Positions 1 to 13,879 of a stretch of DNA of 64,000 bases are shown here, one piece after another (positions within the stretch are counted from its first letter, which is position 1; every line of letters begins with the position of its first letter). The stretch lies in NCBI GenBank assembly GCA_018881555.1, contig JACAXG010000007.1:13807235-13871234 (forward strand). The letters run 5' to 3'. The notes beneath the pieces were generated by a model, which was not told the origin of the DNA, searched no databases, and saw only the letters and a list, made by a program, of their open reading frames with translations. Both the position numbers and the translations under genes were made by a program. The stretch is from Amblyornis subalaris (Eukaryota; Chordata; Aves; Passeriformes; Ptilonorhynchidae).

Positions 1-1545
1 GATTAAGTTCCATCAGAGCAGACTTCTGTCTTCGTGCTGCCCCTTTCAGTCGTGCTGAGCAGCTCACATTATGAATATACATCTTGACTCCTCAAAAAGT
101 GAACAATTTTATACTGGCTGCCTCAGTTTGAGAGCTGTTTAATGCCGGATCTGGAAGTTTAAAGGGCAATAACATGAAATTGGGAAGAGTAGGTGATTAT
201 AGGGAAGCCTAACTCCTCCCCGAAGGTGTGATTCACTCCGGCTAAACCTGTTAGTGGCAGTTTGCCACCAAATTTGCACTAGCTCTCCCCAGACAACCTG
301 GTGAGCCAATTCAGAAAGCTATTCACTTCTCTGTCAGGTTAGGTGCCACTGACTGAGCTCCTGCCTTGGATCCCTGGGGTGTGAGACATGCCAGTGCTTT
401 TAAGAAAGGAGCAGCAGGAAGCGCAACGATACCATTGCTGCAGGCTGCAGCTGGCTTGTGTAAGCTTCAGGTCTCCAGGAAAGCAGAGGGCCTAGGGACA
501 ACACAGCATGGTTTTTTTCATTTTTCCCTATAGTGGATCATGATTTTCAGGTGTTTGGGTGGTCCCTTGTCTTGGACAGCTCTCCACAAAAGTAATCTTT
601 GATGCAATTTCTGCTGCTTGTCTTAGACTGGGCAGAGCTGCAGGACAAGACTACGGAGTCCAAACTTTGACTTCTTGTGCTCTGGAAGAGTAACATCTCA
701 CTGGTGTAAAGAACCTAACTCAAAGTTTACCTCATACTCTGTTGATCCAGTGGGTTTTTAAATGTGGGATCAGAGGAGACATGACTTTGGCTTGAGAATT
801 CACAGAGATAAGTGGAAACCAATGTAACGTTTAAATGTGGTAGATCAGCTGGAGTTCAAGCCATAGCAAGACTATGGGCATGCTCAATTTGTGCCTGGGG
901 TATAGACTTTTGCAGCCTTCATAAATGTTTTAAATCCTGAGTAATCAATCTCAAACTTCCACATAACACAGTAAGTTGATAGACTTGCTTTTTTTGTATA
1001 AATGGAAGTGAAAGTACTAATTTTGTTAACTGTGTTTTCAATTGGGTCATTAAAAGTAGTTCAGTTGCCATATGTACCATAGTGCTGAAACCCTGAAGCT
1101 ATTGAAAGGGAAGTCTGAAAGATGTAGTTTTATGTTTGCTAGGAAAACTCAATGCTATTAATGTAAGGCTGGCGAGAGATGAATATCTGTTCATCAATAT
1201 TTCATCTAGACAAATTTATCATAATGTTTTCAGAAGCACCCATCCTTAAACATATTCCCCAAACTCAACTGAAGTGTCTTTGTGCTCTATCCTTAATCTA
1301 GCATCCTGCAACCCCTGGAGTATAGGAATAAAAAGATGTTTACATAGTATATTAGCTCCAAATGTTGATTTCTTTATTTTTTTGACAGCTATTCAGTCAG
1401 CTGTTACTAGGTCTTCTGAGATGAATTTAATATTTTTCTTCTAGGCTGGAGGAAGGAAGGAAGAGAAGCAATAACTAGTAATAATGTAGTTCGCCAGTGC
1501 TAACTGGAGGGGTTTCAGCTTTCTGTGTAGCACTGGATTTGGTCA
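1..1545. other. Unique non-coding DNA, nothing recognised
   Basis: No gene, RNA or known repeat was recognised. A pyrimidine tract ending in AG at 532-533 is followed by a short open block up to a weak donor-like gtaatc at 592. It is too short and the donor too poor to call an exon. The stretch around 1440-1475 is a short purine-rich ggaagg/agaag run. Confidence 0.5.
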
Positions 1546-1943
1546 TCATGGAGCCACCATGCAAGTCAGTGGACGTGGTAAGAGGGCTCCACCTGCACCA
1601 ACTCCTGCAGCATCCTGATCTTCAGAGTTGGCATAAATGAGNGGAGGGCTGTAAGAAACCACTGACTTCTCTTTCAGTGCAGCTTGCCCCTGCAGCAGCA
1701 GGTTGGTTATGGCAGAATATACTCCCTTGTAGTCACGGGAGGGCAAACTGAGACTGAAACAAAGCTGATGCTCAGCTTCCCCCAGTGCCTGCAGAGTGTG
1801 GCTGGCAATGGTAGCACACACGGGTACTTCTTGATGATGTCATCTGTTATGGGCAGCTGCTGAAGGTATGGGGTGATGATTCTTTCTGAGAAATGCAAAC
1901 ATTTACACACCACACTGAAACGTGTGGTGCTTAAAAAACCCAA
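1546..1943 (-). pseudogene. Frameshifted protein-like remnant, gene unrecognised
   Basis: On the minus strand two overlapping open frames read like one protein broken by a single-base loss near 1823-1828. The upstream frame (about 1943 to 1828) contains ERIITPYLQQLPITDDIIKK. The downstream frame (1821 to 1546) contains ASHTLQALGEAEHQL and SRDYKGVYSAITNLLLQ. Codon use and the regular helix-like spacing of leucines look like real coding sequence, perhaps an alpha-helical repeat protein, but I do not recognise the family. The stretch is more GC-rich than its surroundings. There is no clear poly-A (poly-T on plus) at its 3' side, and the C-terminal third (after SVVSYSP) looks less protein-like. 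It could be a decayed processed copy, an old coding exon, or a real exon carrying a sequence error. A 12-bp direct repeat (1902-1913 and 1946-1957) marks its 5' side. Confidence 0.45.
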
Positions 1944-1957
1944 CGTTTACACACCAC
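1902..1957. repeat. 12-bp direct repeat with hairpin
   Basis: The sequence tttacacaccac occurs at 1902-1913 and again at 1946-1957. The first copy also forms a short inverted repeat with gtgtggtg just after it. It lies at the 5' edge of the minus-strand gene remnant. Confidence 0.6.
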
Positions 1958-3753
1958 CAGGCAAAGGAAGAAAACCCCATGCATGATATTATTTGTGGTA
2001 AGAAAGAATAAATAAAGAAGATAAAATACTGGAATGAGGGATTCTGATATTCACAGGATGCTGCAGTTGAAGTTCACTCTTACCAAGAGCATTTCTGTTT
2101 TTCCTTCTGTTTGAACTGCATACTTAGCAGAGATTCACATGCTTTAACCTAAGAAGTTTTTGGTGGGTAACTTTTCTGCTGTTTGTTTGGGGGTTTTTTT
2201 TGGGGGGGAAGAGGGCCTACAGTTTGAATACTTTGCAATATAGTTTGTTACTTACTGCCTAATAGGTAAAATATTTATTTTTTAATAAATATGGAGGATT
2301 TTAATCTGAACATGCATTCTGTGGTGCTGAGATTAGATCAATTTAATATGGTTTTCTAAGACAGAATTCATCTTTTATTATGGAAAAATGAGAGAAGGTT
2401 TCTAAAAATAGAACGTACTCTGTCAGAGATTATTGCCCANGTGGATTTAGATGCTTCATTTTGAAACTTTTGGTTACTGAATAACGTTTTGCATAGCAAA
2501 ACAAACAAACAAAATCCTGCCAATTTTTCTCCTGTAAGAACAGTGCATGTGCAGAAATAACTTTTGCACTATTCCCTCAAAATCTCCTTTGATATCTGTG
2601 ACACCCATCCCTTGATTTAGCATGAATCACAGTTACAAGCACGTGTGAGGGATTCTACAATGGTGTATAGAAGACTTGCGTTTCTGTGTGTGATGTTATT
2701 TTATTGAGGGTGTATGGGAGCATGACATGGAGCCAGAATGCAGCTTGTTCTGTTTTACTGTGTTATGATGGGATTAACTTCTACTGTAGTCAATGCTCTT
2801 TTGATTAATGAATCACAAAATGTGGGCCAGCTGGACAGCAACCTATCTCATGAGCCGTGAGATGTTCCCAAATCCATCATTCTTGATGTGTCTCATTTTC
2901 CCTGTGGGCTGCCATAGCCTACTACTNCATAGCAAGGTTGAGCTTCTAAATTATTGGACTTCGAATGGAAAAGTAAAATACAACTCAAAAATTCAGAATT
3001 TGCTTGTAATCCGTGAATCCTACTGTCTTTTGTTATGGGTGATCCATCAATTGACTTGCACTTTCGTATTCTGCTCTTCTGATGGGTTTGATGTAAGGAT
3101 GTGCCATTTGCTTTCAGTAACATGTCAGCATGTTGATTAAGTACTTTCTGATTGCAGATAAACATGGTTTTCGGTTACTTCATAAGGATTTCAGGACACT
3201 AAGTTCAATTTTTGCAAGCCATTCTGTGGTGCTATTTTGCATTTCTTTTTTCCCTCTTGAAGTGTAGAAGGATTTGTTGTCTCCAAACACACCCAGTTCA
3301 GGCTGAACCTTCCTTGAGGTTGTGGTGTCTGTGACACCATTACTTCAGTCAAATGCAAGCGCTGNACACCCTAATACCTGCCCTTATGTCTTATTGCCCA
3401 CAGGCTTTCAAGAAGACATTATATAGAGAACTGTAGAGGAATTGGTCCCAAGGAAAGTATGGTCTGTTGTGACAAATAAAATTATTTGTATCTGTGTATC
3501 TCAAAAATATTTTGTATTTGTACATGTCTTACTGTAAAAGCCAGTTTAGTGAGAAGTGTACCGTTTGCTTGAGACATTATCCGTCAAAAGGTGTCTTGTT
3601 TCATTCAAACAAGTGGTGACTCCAAAATTGACCTCTGCAACAGAATTGTTAGGGATAAAGAAAATGTAAAATGAGTGATAGATAACATGGATGTATCCAA
3701 AACCAACTTGGGCTGTTTTACTTGTCTTCTGTTTCTCTTGCTTTACTCCGTAG

Positions 3754-3813
3754 TGGAGGTTTGATGAGTACTATGCTGGTTTGTACTTTGAATGCTTGAT
3801 CAAGGCATTTCGA
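3754..3813 (+). other. Weak candidate exon
   Basis: A pyrimidine tract of more than 25 bases (about 3722-3750) ends in tag at 3751-3753. It is followed by 60 bases open in frame 0 (begins WRFDEYYAGLYFECLIKAFR) and then a gtaaat donor at 3814. The acceptor is strong, the donor moderate. The other two frames contain stops. Nothing in the peptide is recognised. A 60-base open block is common by chance here, so support rests on the acceptor only. Confidence 0.2.
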
Positions 3814-6258
3814 GTAAATTGTAAAAATCGTCTTTTTTTTATGAAAAAAAAGAAAGAGTTGTTTTGTTTTTGTTTTTTAAAAAAGCATTGGAAATGTGTC
3901 AGTGTCTTCTAAAGTCTAATTCTGTTGTGAAAGGGTATGAGAAAATGTGCTGACTACAGAGCAAGCTTCAACTATAAGTGGTACATAAGTAATTTCTGTA
4001 TCATCTTTATGGAATTATTAATTCCTATAAAGTATTTTCAGTTATTTTTATCAGCTGATTTACAGTGTAACCAGGATTGGCTGAAAATATAGACATAAAT
4101 GTGGGGGGTTTTGTTAATTATTTGGAAGAGTAAAATAGTAGCAGTTAACTAACAGTATAAAATTTATTTTGCAGGAAAACTGATATATTTCAAGGCTATC
4201 GTCAAGTTTGTACATCTAAAAATGCACTTTGAATTTATGCCAGGATACTGCATCATTAATGTTTAATAGAGAAATAAATCTAGGTATCATCAGCATAACA
4301 ATGCTATAATCTTTGGATCTGAGTAATGTGTCTTATGTGGGTGGGCATGAATGGCAACTAAGATTGGATAAAATATGCAACTTTATGTAAGGCACTGTGG
4401 GGGATTGGTGAAGATCTGGATGCTATTCCTGAGTCACAGCATAGTAATGTTTATGTATAAAACACTATAAAATCAGAGTTANGCCATAAAAAAGACAGCA
4501 ATATTAACTTAAAATAAAAGGAAAGAAATGTTTACTTCACTTTTAGACCAAGAAAAAAAAGCTACAATGAAAATCCCACTATAAACAGGCAACTTAAACT
4601 TAGAAATATTTTCTATGCTACAGTAATTTGTTTACTTAGATCCAGTAGCTTTTATTCCATAAAGGACAAAACCAAACACTCAACTGATTTCCCTTATGGA
4701 AAGAAAGCAATTTGATTCATGGTTGTTGATATTAGATCTGTTGATTGTATGGAGACTTATAGGGAGCTTGTCCATATATCAGAATAGTTCACTTTATCCT
4801 CAAAAAGAAATGCCACTGGAATCCTGCTCAGAAGGGCAGCGTACGCAGCAGCAGAGTTTTGTTGAAGCCTCATTAGCTGATAATAACAGTACAAATTTTG
4901 AAGATAGGAATTTGAGGGCCAAGCTACTGGTCTCTGCTGGNTATTTGTGTTTGACTATACTCTCTGTGCCTTGAGATGCCCCGGAGACTGATGATCACAA
5001 GCCAGTCTGTCCAAATCACTTAGAGGCGAAGTTAGAGGAGCGCAGCCAATGTTTTTCTAAACTTTTGTCCTTTAGGTAGCTTGTGAAATACAACCAAATT
5101 TTGTAGGGAAACTTGTCAATATATTCCAAGCTACAAACAAAGGAGCAGGCTGCCATAGAGCTGCACTCTACTTTTCAATTTCTTGAATTGCTTTTGCAGA
5201 TTTTGTACTTTTTAATATTTAGAAGAGGGGTGGTTAGCTATTGGTTCTATTTTNAAGCTCAAATCTTTCAGTGTGTTGTTAGTGCTATTTTGCATTNATA
5301 TAGAAACATAAATCTAATGCCTTTTATATACATAAGGTTTAGCTTATCTCGCTTAGAGGTGCTAAGTAGCATTTTTTTATTCTCAATTTGGTAGTTCTTA
5401 TTAACACAGACCCACTTTTTCTTTTCATCTGTCTAGCACTTAACTATCTTCCCACATATTGCATCATACGCAGATGTAATTAATGGCTTCTTCATTTAAT
5501 GACTCTTTGTAGAAGGCTGATGAAACTTTAACATTCATCCAGCCACTAGTGGAGTAGGCTATGTTCCATCTACACTAGGTGAAATTCTGTTACAATCAGT
5601 TTTAATTAACATTTGTCATTGGTTGTGATTCATCTAGTGATACATTCAAGCCAAATCAGTTAAATTTTGTTGTTAAACTTCCTGACATGATTTACCAGTC
5701 ACATTGTATTGCTTTATTAAATGTAATAAAATGTCTCACATCAAGAACATGAATAGTTCCAGAGATTTTTACATCTTTTTAAGTGACTTGTAAAAATTAA
5801 ACATTTTACAAGCATCAAGTTAGACAGAAAGCAAATNCAAAAAACTGGTTTTGTAGACAGAAGTCTTCCAACAAAGTCTAGAGTCCAGTGACCCTGATCA
5901 TTGCCCTAGGAGTATTTGAAGTGCAAAATTTTCCAGGCTGTTGTTGTTGTTGTCTTAACACTGATAATCTAAGTGTGTACCTAAGAAAATATAGGAAAAT
6001 GGAGAATCTCAGTGAAATGCTCATTTTCTTTTGCAAGTATCGTGCCTTAGTGCAGCCTAAGCCAGTTTCCAGAATTTGTAGAGCTTTTTTCTTCTCCTCT
6101 GAATAAAAGGAATCTGATTCAAACGAATAAGTACCATTGATCTCACATCTATGTCTAGATCCTCTCTTTAGTTGTTCTTAAAATATTTTCTCCTCTCTGT
6201 TTTTTTTAACAGCTACAACTTTGTAAATTTGAAACAGCAGTATTTCTCTCTCTTACAG

Positions 6259-6361
6259 ATATGTTAAATGCTTGTTTTTTCTCTAAGAAAACTATTATTC
6301 CGTTATGTATATATGAAAACTTGGATGAGTTGAGGGTGTTCATGTATCAGTGCTCATTAAG
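6259..6361 (+). other. Weak candidate exon
   Basis: A tatttctctctcttacag acceptor (AG at 6257-6258) and a gtaagc donor at 6362 enclose 103 bases. Only the frame starting after two bases is open; it contains ENLDELRVFMYQC. The splice signals are good but the peptide is not recognised. The entry phase (1) and exit phase (2) do not join directly to the other candidates. It could be an exon of a non-coding transcript or chance. Confidence 0.15.
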
Positions 6362-9027
6362 GTAAGCCCTGAAGAGGCCCAGAGAGGTAGGAGAGGTCTC
6401 TGAGAAGCAGAGTCTGTAATTCACTAATATATATAACACATTTATAACCTGTTTTCATTTTGCAGAAACATAAGCTAGATGGAACTGCATACACTCTTTG
6501 AAGTTTTGTTGAGTTGAAATGGAGCACTAAACTACCCATCCTAAGGCAGGAATGGAAATTTATAGCAGAGCTAGAAATGGGGCCATAATACTTTAGGATG
6601 TTATCTTAGCTCTTAAGAGATAACCGTCATCCATCCCATTTACTTTATTTATGATTAACCAAGATGTACTATCCAAAGAAGAGAAAAGATCTACTTTTTT
6701 TTTTTTNCCCAGGCACTTTTTACCTTCCATTTGCATACTGTGAGCTTCTCTCCCCAAAACATAGTTTGATTATGAACTATCTAGCTTTAACTATCTCATG
6801 CTTATAGATCTGCACCAATAGTAGATTACTGGGGATTTGCCAGTGAAGAAATTTCATTGTATACTTTTCATACTGCACGTATTCTCTTCAATATATTGAA
6901 ATGGTTGTAGTTGCCTAAACACTTACTGTAAAACCACTGTGTCCTTCTGGCCTTACAGTCCATAAGGGTAAAGCACTGGTAGCACAATAGCCTGGGATTA
7001 CAGGGATTCAAATTCTTTGGGCAGCTTGTAAAAAATTCAAGTAGTTGTAAAAACAAAAACAAACAACCAGCAACAAATATACTGACTGGTCAATTTTTTT
7101 TTATTTTGCCTCGGTTATACCCAACTTTGTAAGAATTTAAAACTTTGTAAGCACTTTCTGAGTTAATACTTATCATAAAGCTCTAAAGGCTATTAAACAG
7201 ATTTAAACTCTCCTCTCTGAAGTGAGAAGCCATGCTTTTGCACACCATTAGCTGGAAGGTATGTGTAATAAAAAGAATAGTTTATTGGGCAATAATGATG
7301 AAAGTCGAAGGTATTTATTTTAGTTTCCTGGAGAAAGTGTTGGAGCATGTGTTTGGCTTGTAGCTGGAACCCAGCTCATATGAACCTGATCTCTGATCAG
7401 CGTCCCTTCCCTGTGCTGTTGTTTCTACAATTTCCTTGTAACACCTTTTCCATGGGTGGGTTTGTCACCACAATATATCCCAAAAAATCCCACATAGATG
7501 TAGGACTTAGTGCAATTCTTGACATTGCCTTTAGTGATACAGGTACAGTGGTGCAGGATTGCAGTGCATTCTTTTAGTGCAGTGCATGCAAACAGCGCTC
7601 TCTTTTGTAATAAAAAAACTATAATTGCATTTTCACATGTGTCCTTTTAATCTAGTGTGAAATGTGCTGCCGGTGGTGTGTCAGGCATAAGAACTCATGA
7701 AAGTGACATTCCTTCAGCATGGTTTTAGAAAGGGGTCTTTATTTCATTATGTTTTGTCCCATTTCATGAATAGATTTCAAAGAAAAAGGCAGAATAGAAT
7801 ACAAGGTAACCTCTAGAGAAGGATTTGAAATGAACAGAAAGGTTTTTTGTTTTATTGGGAGGAAAAAAGTTGTACTGCTTTTTCTATTTGCATTTGAGCT
7901 ACAAATTTTTTAGCAACTACTAAATAGTTTTCAAAAAATTTACCACACACACAAAAGGCTTATAAATGTTATTTATTTATTTATATGATTTGCACTGCAG
8001 AAACCACATTTGGCACTGCAATAGTAGAAAGTCCTTTTTTTATATATATATTCTTCATGGATGTGATAAGTCTCCGATTATTTATGTGTGCACAGAAAAT
8101 GGACACAGAAAGGACCAGTCTTGATGAATGTAATGTGGATTTTCTCCCAAAAGATCCGATCTTGAAGTTGTTTGCTTTGGAAAGATAGAGTTTGGTCTAG
8201 GAAGAATGAATTTAAAGTAGCACTACCGATCATTTAACCATCCAAGAGTCTTTAATACACATTTTAATGTGTTAGAAACAATTATTAGCTTAAGCAATAG
8301 GAAGATCAAGATCCAGGCACATAACAATTCAGGGCAAGGCTTCCTTTACAGTTACTTTAAAACAGGAAAAATTGAAATGCAGTACTTTCAAAAGCAGGGA
8401 GACTTAATTACTTGAATTGTAGACCTTGGAACTAAAGGAATGATCAGATGATTAATATGTTTTGCAGGAAGGAAAACAATAACAAAAACTCTTTTTTTTG
8501 CATAACTTGGTCTAATTTGAAATTTATTGCTGAATGAGATTAGAATAATTTTTTATTCTTTCGATTTGGTTTCTGCAGCTTTTTTTCTGGGTCAGATAAT
8601 GCTAGCAGATGAACACTGTACATAGTGCTTCTTTTTATCTCACTATACATACTGCAATGTTGTTATAATTTAGTGTGGTTCTTGGGTGGCAGGATGTTTA
8701 TAAAATTTATGTTTGAGCTATAAACTTGGAGAAATAGTGTGCAAGCAGTGGTGATGGAGAAGGACTGAATTTTCCAATCATGAGCACGGGAGTGATAATT
8801 AAAACCCTGAACAGGGAAAGAACAGAAGAGCAGGAGGTCAGATATAAATCCGTGTGACTCTGTTATAGGCAGCAATGCAGTGCCAGCATCTGACAGCCTC
8901 CATTCCTATCTGCAGGGGAAGGACAAGGACAGAAGAGGATGAGGAACCATAAAACTGTCCTTCACTTGAAGGGATGTGAAGGAGGTTTCTAATTTTTTTT
9001 AATTATGTGAGACTTTCCAATATGAGA

Positions 9028-9042
9028 TTTTTTTTTTTTTTT
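9028..9042. repeat. Poly-T run
   Basis: Fifteen consecutive T bases. No target-site duplication or retrocopy was recognised beside it. Confidence 0.8.
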
Positions 9043-10632
9043 ATCCTGTCATTCTTACTCAAATTTGGTCGGTGCCATCTTGTTTCTTTGAAGGGGGTGT
9101 GTAGGTGTATGTGTGCACATGTGTGCACATAAATATTCCATGTGTCACAAATACTGTGTGTTTGTAAAGGACTGCATCACCCAAAGTTGTAAAATATAGT
9201 TCAGAAGGTAAATTAGGCAATTATTTTATTTCAGACCTGTTTCAATATAAATTGGCGCAGGCAAGTTGTGAGCTTAGCAGACATTATTTTTGTTCTTGAA
9301 GATGTATTACAGCACAGAAATAAAAATAAACCTCGGTCTCAAAGAGGGAACGTTTCACAGGCTGGTACTTGTCAGCCTTGTTCTGCTTGAAGACCCAGCA
9401 TAAACTGTTGTGTAAACATCACTTTGCAAAACACACTGTACTTCTGCATCTTATTTATCCCCGTTTGAAGACTGAAGCCTTAAGTCTGTACAGCATAGGT
9501 GTGATCCCAGTAACTGAATACTTTTATTCAAGAATGCTTTGTGAACGTGATAGATTCCATGGCACGTCATTGGATTGAATTGACTCTTGGCATATCTAAG
9601 TAAGGGAAGGTTTGTAGCCCAAGTACTGCAGTTCAGGAAAGCATTAAAATATTAGTTTGAGGGACTTGATGAATCCTTCCTTAATCCTGTTCTTAAACAA
9701 GGCAAGGTTGAGGATGTGTTTAACTTGGAAAATTATTTCATGCGTTTATTTGAATTTTTACATTTTCCATTCAAGTACAAGTTGAATTTTTTTTTTTCCA
9801 GTATTTTAAAGATATTTTTTCGATTTTAATAGTTTATAGGCCTGGGAGAGGAAATCACATGTAAGAAGTATCTCTGAATTATGTGGAGGAAAACATAGAA
9901 GGGATTTCCAAAACTAAGGCTTAGATGAAAGGAAATTTGTGAATATCAAGCAGACAAACATTATTACAGATGGTTAAGTGGTGATAAAGTAAATTACTTA
10001 TCCTAGATCAATGACAGATGAAGAGAGTTCTTCATTTCTAATGAATTCTTATCTTTAGCCTATGGAACGTGTGATACTAATTCTCATCCTATAATCAGAA
10101 TAGTCATTCATAAGCATGCAATGAAAGCTTAATCAAAGTTATATACATTTCATTTAATCTGATGGAGAAATCAGGATTCTTTAGAAAAGGAAGATTTGTA
10201 ATAAATTACTAATGAGGTTGGCAGTGAATCAGATTACTACTTCAAGAGCAAAATACATACTGAGAGCTCTACAAAAAGAGTGCGAAAAAGAGATATTTAG
10301 CTCTGTTATTATAATTTGAGCAACTTCAACACTTGCTTTGATTTTTTTGATAACATGCATTTAAACTTTTCATGAATGATTGTATATAGCATGACTAAAT
10401 CTTTTCTAACACGTGAAGCAAATGAGAGAAACACTAGATTAACTTGTAGATGTTAGTCAAAGCCGCCTGCTAAAGACAGACTGATAAATGTGTTAGAGAG
10501 AGAATTTTATTAAACTTCCTTTTTGACACACTTGTAAATTTAAAGAAATTTCCTTTTTCCTCTCAATAAATGAGGTCTCACTTGTTGGGGATATACAGTA
10601 CTTTACATAAGTGTCTTTCACCTTGTCTTCAG

Positions 10633-10698
10633 TTCCCGGAAAAAAAATGTAATGAATGGATATCATCACAATTCTTTAAATATTTTGTGTATCAGTGG
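10633..10698 (+). other. Weak candidate exon
   Basis: The tract tgtctttcaccttgtcttcag ends at 10632 and is followed by a frame-0 opening that continues about 36 codons to a TAG. A gtatct donor at 10699 would end a 66-base exon with phases 0 and 0; its peptide begins FPEKKCNEWISSQFF. The donor is mediocre and no family is recognised. The phase would join to the 3754-3813 block, but each piece is weak alone. Confidence 0.15.
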
Positions 10699-13600
10699 GT
10701 ATCTGATTTAGAAAAGGAGTGCATAGCTGAGGCACCATCGTAGGATCTCGTAGGATTGAAGCTCTTTTTCTATTTACAGCTGCAACGTGTTCTCTTACGA
10801 AGCTGATGATGGTACTGGATTTTACAGTGGCTTTTTGTTAGGGTAATTGACTCCAGTAAGGTCATGAGGCTAAAGCACACTTATATTACAAACACACTTG
10901 GTGAGTCAGCGATACACAAGTGTTCCTCAAAGCCTTTGAGCTGAAGGTATTTAAGGTTTATAAAGTAAAATAAAGGAGGGTAGTTCACTTATGGAGTGAT
11001 TGAGGATTTTATTAATCAGTTCTGGCAAAATCCTAGGATAATAAGGTAAGGTAAATTGTCTGAAGGTCTTTTTGTCAGAGAATCACGCAAATGAATGCTG
11101 CTTCTGTGGCTGACAGAGATGTTCCCAAGTGTGTTTTTCTGGGTACCTCATCAATGGGTTGAACTTAGCAATGGGTTAGGAGAAGCAGTACTTCCCCTGT
11201 TNTGTTATTGCATTTTGCACTAAGGAAATCAAACATACCAAAGGCAGGGGAGAGAGGAGTTTGGAATCCAGCGATGGGTGAAACATTTATTGTGTCAGAT
11301 GCTAATTGCATTGGCAGCAGAGCAAGCAGAAAGNATTGGAGGGAACATTCAAGTGGTGTCACACTGGAATGAAATGACTTGTGTGGCTGATGCCTCTGAA
11401 TGTAAGAATGAATTTAGATTATTATTCTGATTTTTTTAGGTCTGATTCTTTATTTTCTGTACTGTGATTTGTTCTTTGCCCTATGCAAACACATTTTNAG
11501 ATATTATCTCTGTGCGTGGGGGAAATAGCAGTGAGAGAATGTATAAAACAATGAGGACTTGGAATTCAAATTCATGCTGAAGCATCCATTAATGTGACTC
11601 AGGATTTCACTGCAGACTTTGAATTAATGACAAATTGTATTGTACTAGTATTGAACAAAGGAATATAAATTGGTTATTTTTAAATTGCTTTTAACAATTA
11701 GAGCTGCCAATTTCTTTCAGAAGATCACAGGAGGGTACCTTTCAGATGTGTTTGCAGTTATCCCTAAAAGCCTGGCGAAGAAATTTATCTTTCAGTGCTC
11801 TGCAGTCATCTAAGCAGTTTTCACTGTCAAGGTCCATGTACTATATATCCATTTTTGCTTGATGTTCTTGTGGCTTCTGAGCGGAGACCTTCCCTAGAAT
11901 CACTTTAAAATTAACTTGGAGAGGAGCCTGTGAAGGTCACCTGGTTGTTGGTGACTTACAGATCTGAGCAGATCTGGAAGACTGATTCCTACTGCTCTGC
12001 ACAGCCATGTTGCTTTTTGGTTGCTGTAAATTTAGCTTTCTGATTTCTTATGTGGAGCTTTTCTGCAACCATAAGTGGTGGGTTGGGTTTTTTGGGAACN
12101 AAGAAGTTGTATGTAGGAATATGTTCTGAAGTAGTTTTTGCAAACTTTGTAAACACAAAAATTGAGGGGTATAGAGACAAATTTTTTTAAGAGTTGCAAA
12201 CGTCTGACTCAATGGAATAATTTTTCTGTTGTGTTTGTTAATGGATGAAAATCCATTGCTTAATAGTGGGGCAANAATGTATAAAATTATAAGCAGTAGA
12301 CTATTGTAATCCTCTAGCCAGGAGGAGGAGAAGACTAGAACTGAAGAGTTTCCATGTCATTATGCAAGAAATCCCTAGGTATGGGAGTTGCCATGGGCTG
12401 CAATACATTGTTTTGACAATGACATGCTGCCAGGTGTTCCATTTTCATTGTTTTCATAGGAGAAAAATAAAATCTGTGGGTCTATCACAAATGAAGCGGA
12501 ACTGATGGTGCCAGCATAAAATTTCTGTTTAGAAAAGTAAATCCCAGCTGCTGTGTAGCTGAGGGTTAGGTATTTTGCTTCACTACAGAGGAAATATACC
12601 GTAGGTTGAAAATGGTTTTGGGTTTTTTTATTGAAAGTATGTTGCATCTGCTCATTTAGAACAGAGAAATTTATCTGAGTTTGTGAATGTGAACAGATTC
12701 AGTTAATTTAAAAATAAGAAACTTAGAGTGAACTTTAGATAAATATCAGTATCTTCTTGAAATAGATGTTTAATACAATATTTTAAGTATGTAAGTTGTG
12801 TATTTTTTTCTGAGTCAACCTTTGTCTCTTAGAACAAGTCATTGAACATTTCTTTTGTTTCCTAATTCTGCTGTGAATCCACAAGCAAAGGTTTTACTGT
12901 CTTTTAATAAGCTTTATACAGAGAGAAACCATGTCNTTTATTATAGTTATTTTTTAAATGTTTACCACAAAATGAATACTAAAACATAAGCAGTTATTGA
13001 ATATATCATTATANTGCAATGTCAGACTTGTATGCATATTCCTAGTAATATTGTATTTTATTTTTCATGGCTTTTCTTGGATTGCTGTATTTTAAAAGGG
13101 AGCGTGACTCTCCTGTAGCTTACACTAGCTCCATTCCGTTGTGACTTCTTAATTTTGGGGGAGACCTATGAGCCCATAGCTGTTACAGCACGAGATATAA
13201 GGCCACTGTGAGTTTTTTTAAGGGTATTTTACACAGTATGACATTCTAATATTTTGTGATGCAGAAATCTTGGAAATTTCAGTAATTGCTAGATTATGAG
13301 ACTGAGATGCATGGAAGACAAAGCACTCTGATAACAGATTGCATGTGTGAATTCTACCTGTGTGTACTTATTACTGATCTCTGGGAGAACATGGTACACA
13401 CCTGCTGAGCTCTGCTCCTGTCCCTTTCAATAACTCTTTTATTTTTAGCTCCCTCCTGTGTGTGGTAGAATCTCCCAAGTACTTTCAAGGGCCATCAAGC
13501 TGGGAAAATCTGACCCCGTCCCGTCAGACCCTTTAGCAGAGAAATAGTGGTCTTTGCAAACAACTTCATTTTAAGACCACAGGAATGGCAGCACAAATAT

Positions 13601-13879
13601 GATTGCATTTATTTGTATGAAGGCTTTGTGTGGAGCTGTAGCACAATCTGTGTAACTCTCGTGCAGATTAAAATCACTGTNGTTTTTCTGCTGGAGCCTG
13701 CCGTCTCTACAACAAGATAAAATCACAAGTGTAAGGCCAGATCTGTTGTTTTGTTCACTGAAAGCAGGAAAATAACACAAGGACGTGAAAGGTTTGCTAT
13801 CAAGATAGGTGTTGCTTTAAGTCCCAATTTTTGGTTGTTGCTGGAGTTTTTTGCTGACATGGGCCTCGGAGCTACTTAC

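Noticed and set aside
6927..6991. Minus-strand cysteine-rich exon-like block ending at a gtaagt donor
   Set aside because: The acceptor side has almost no pyrimidine tract, so the pair is probably chance.
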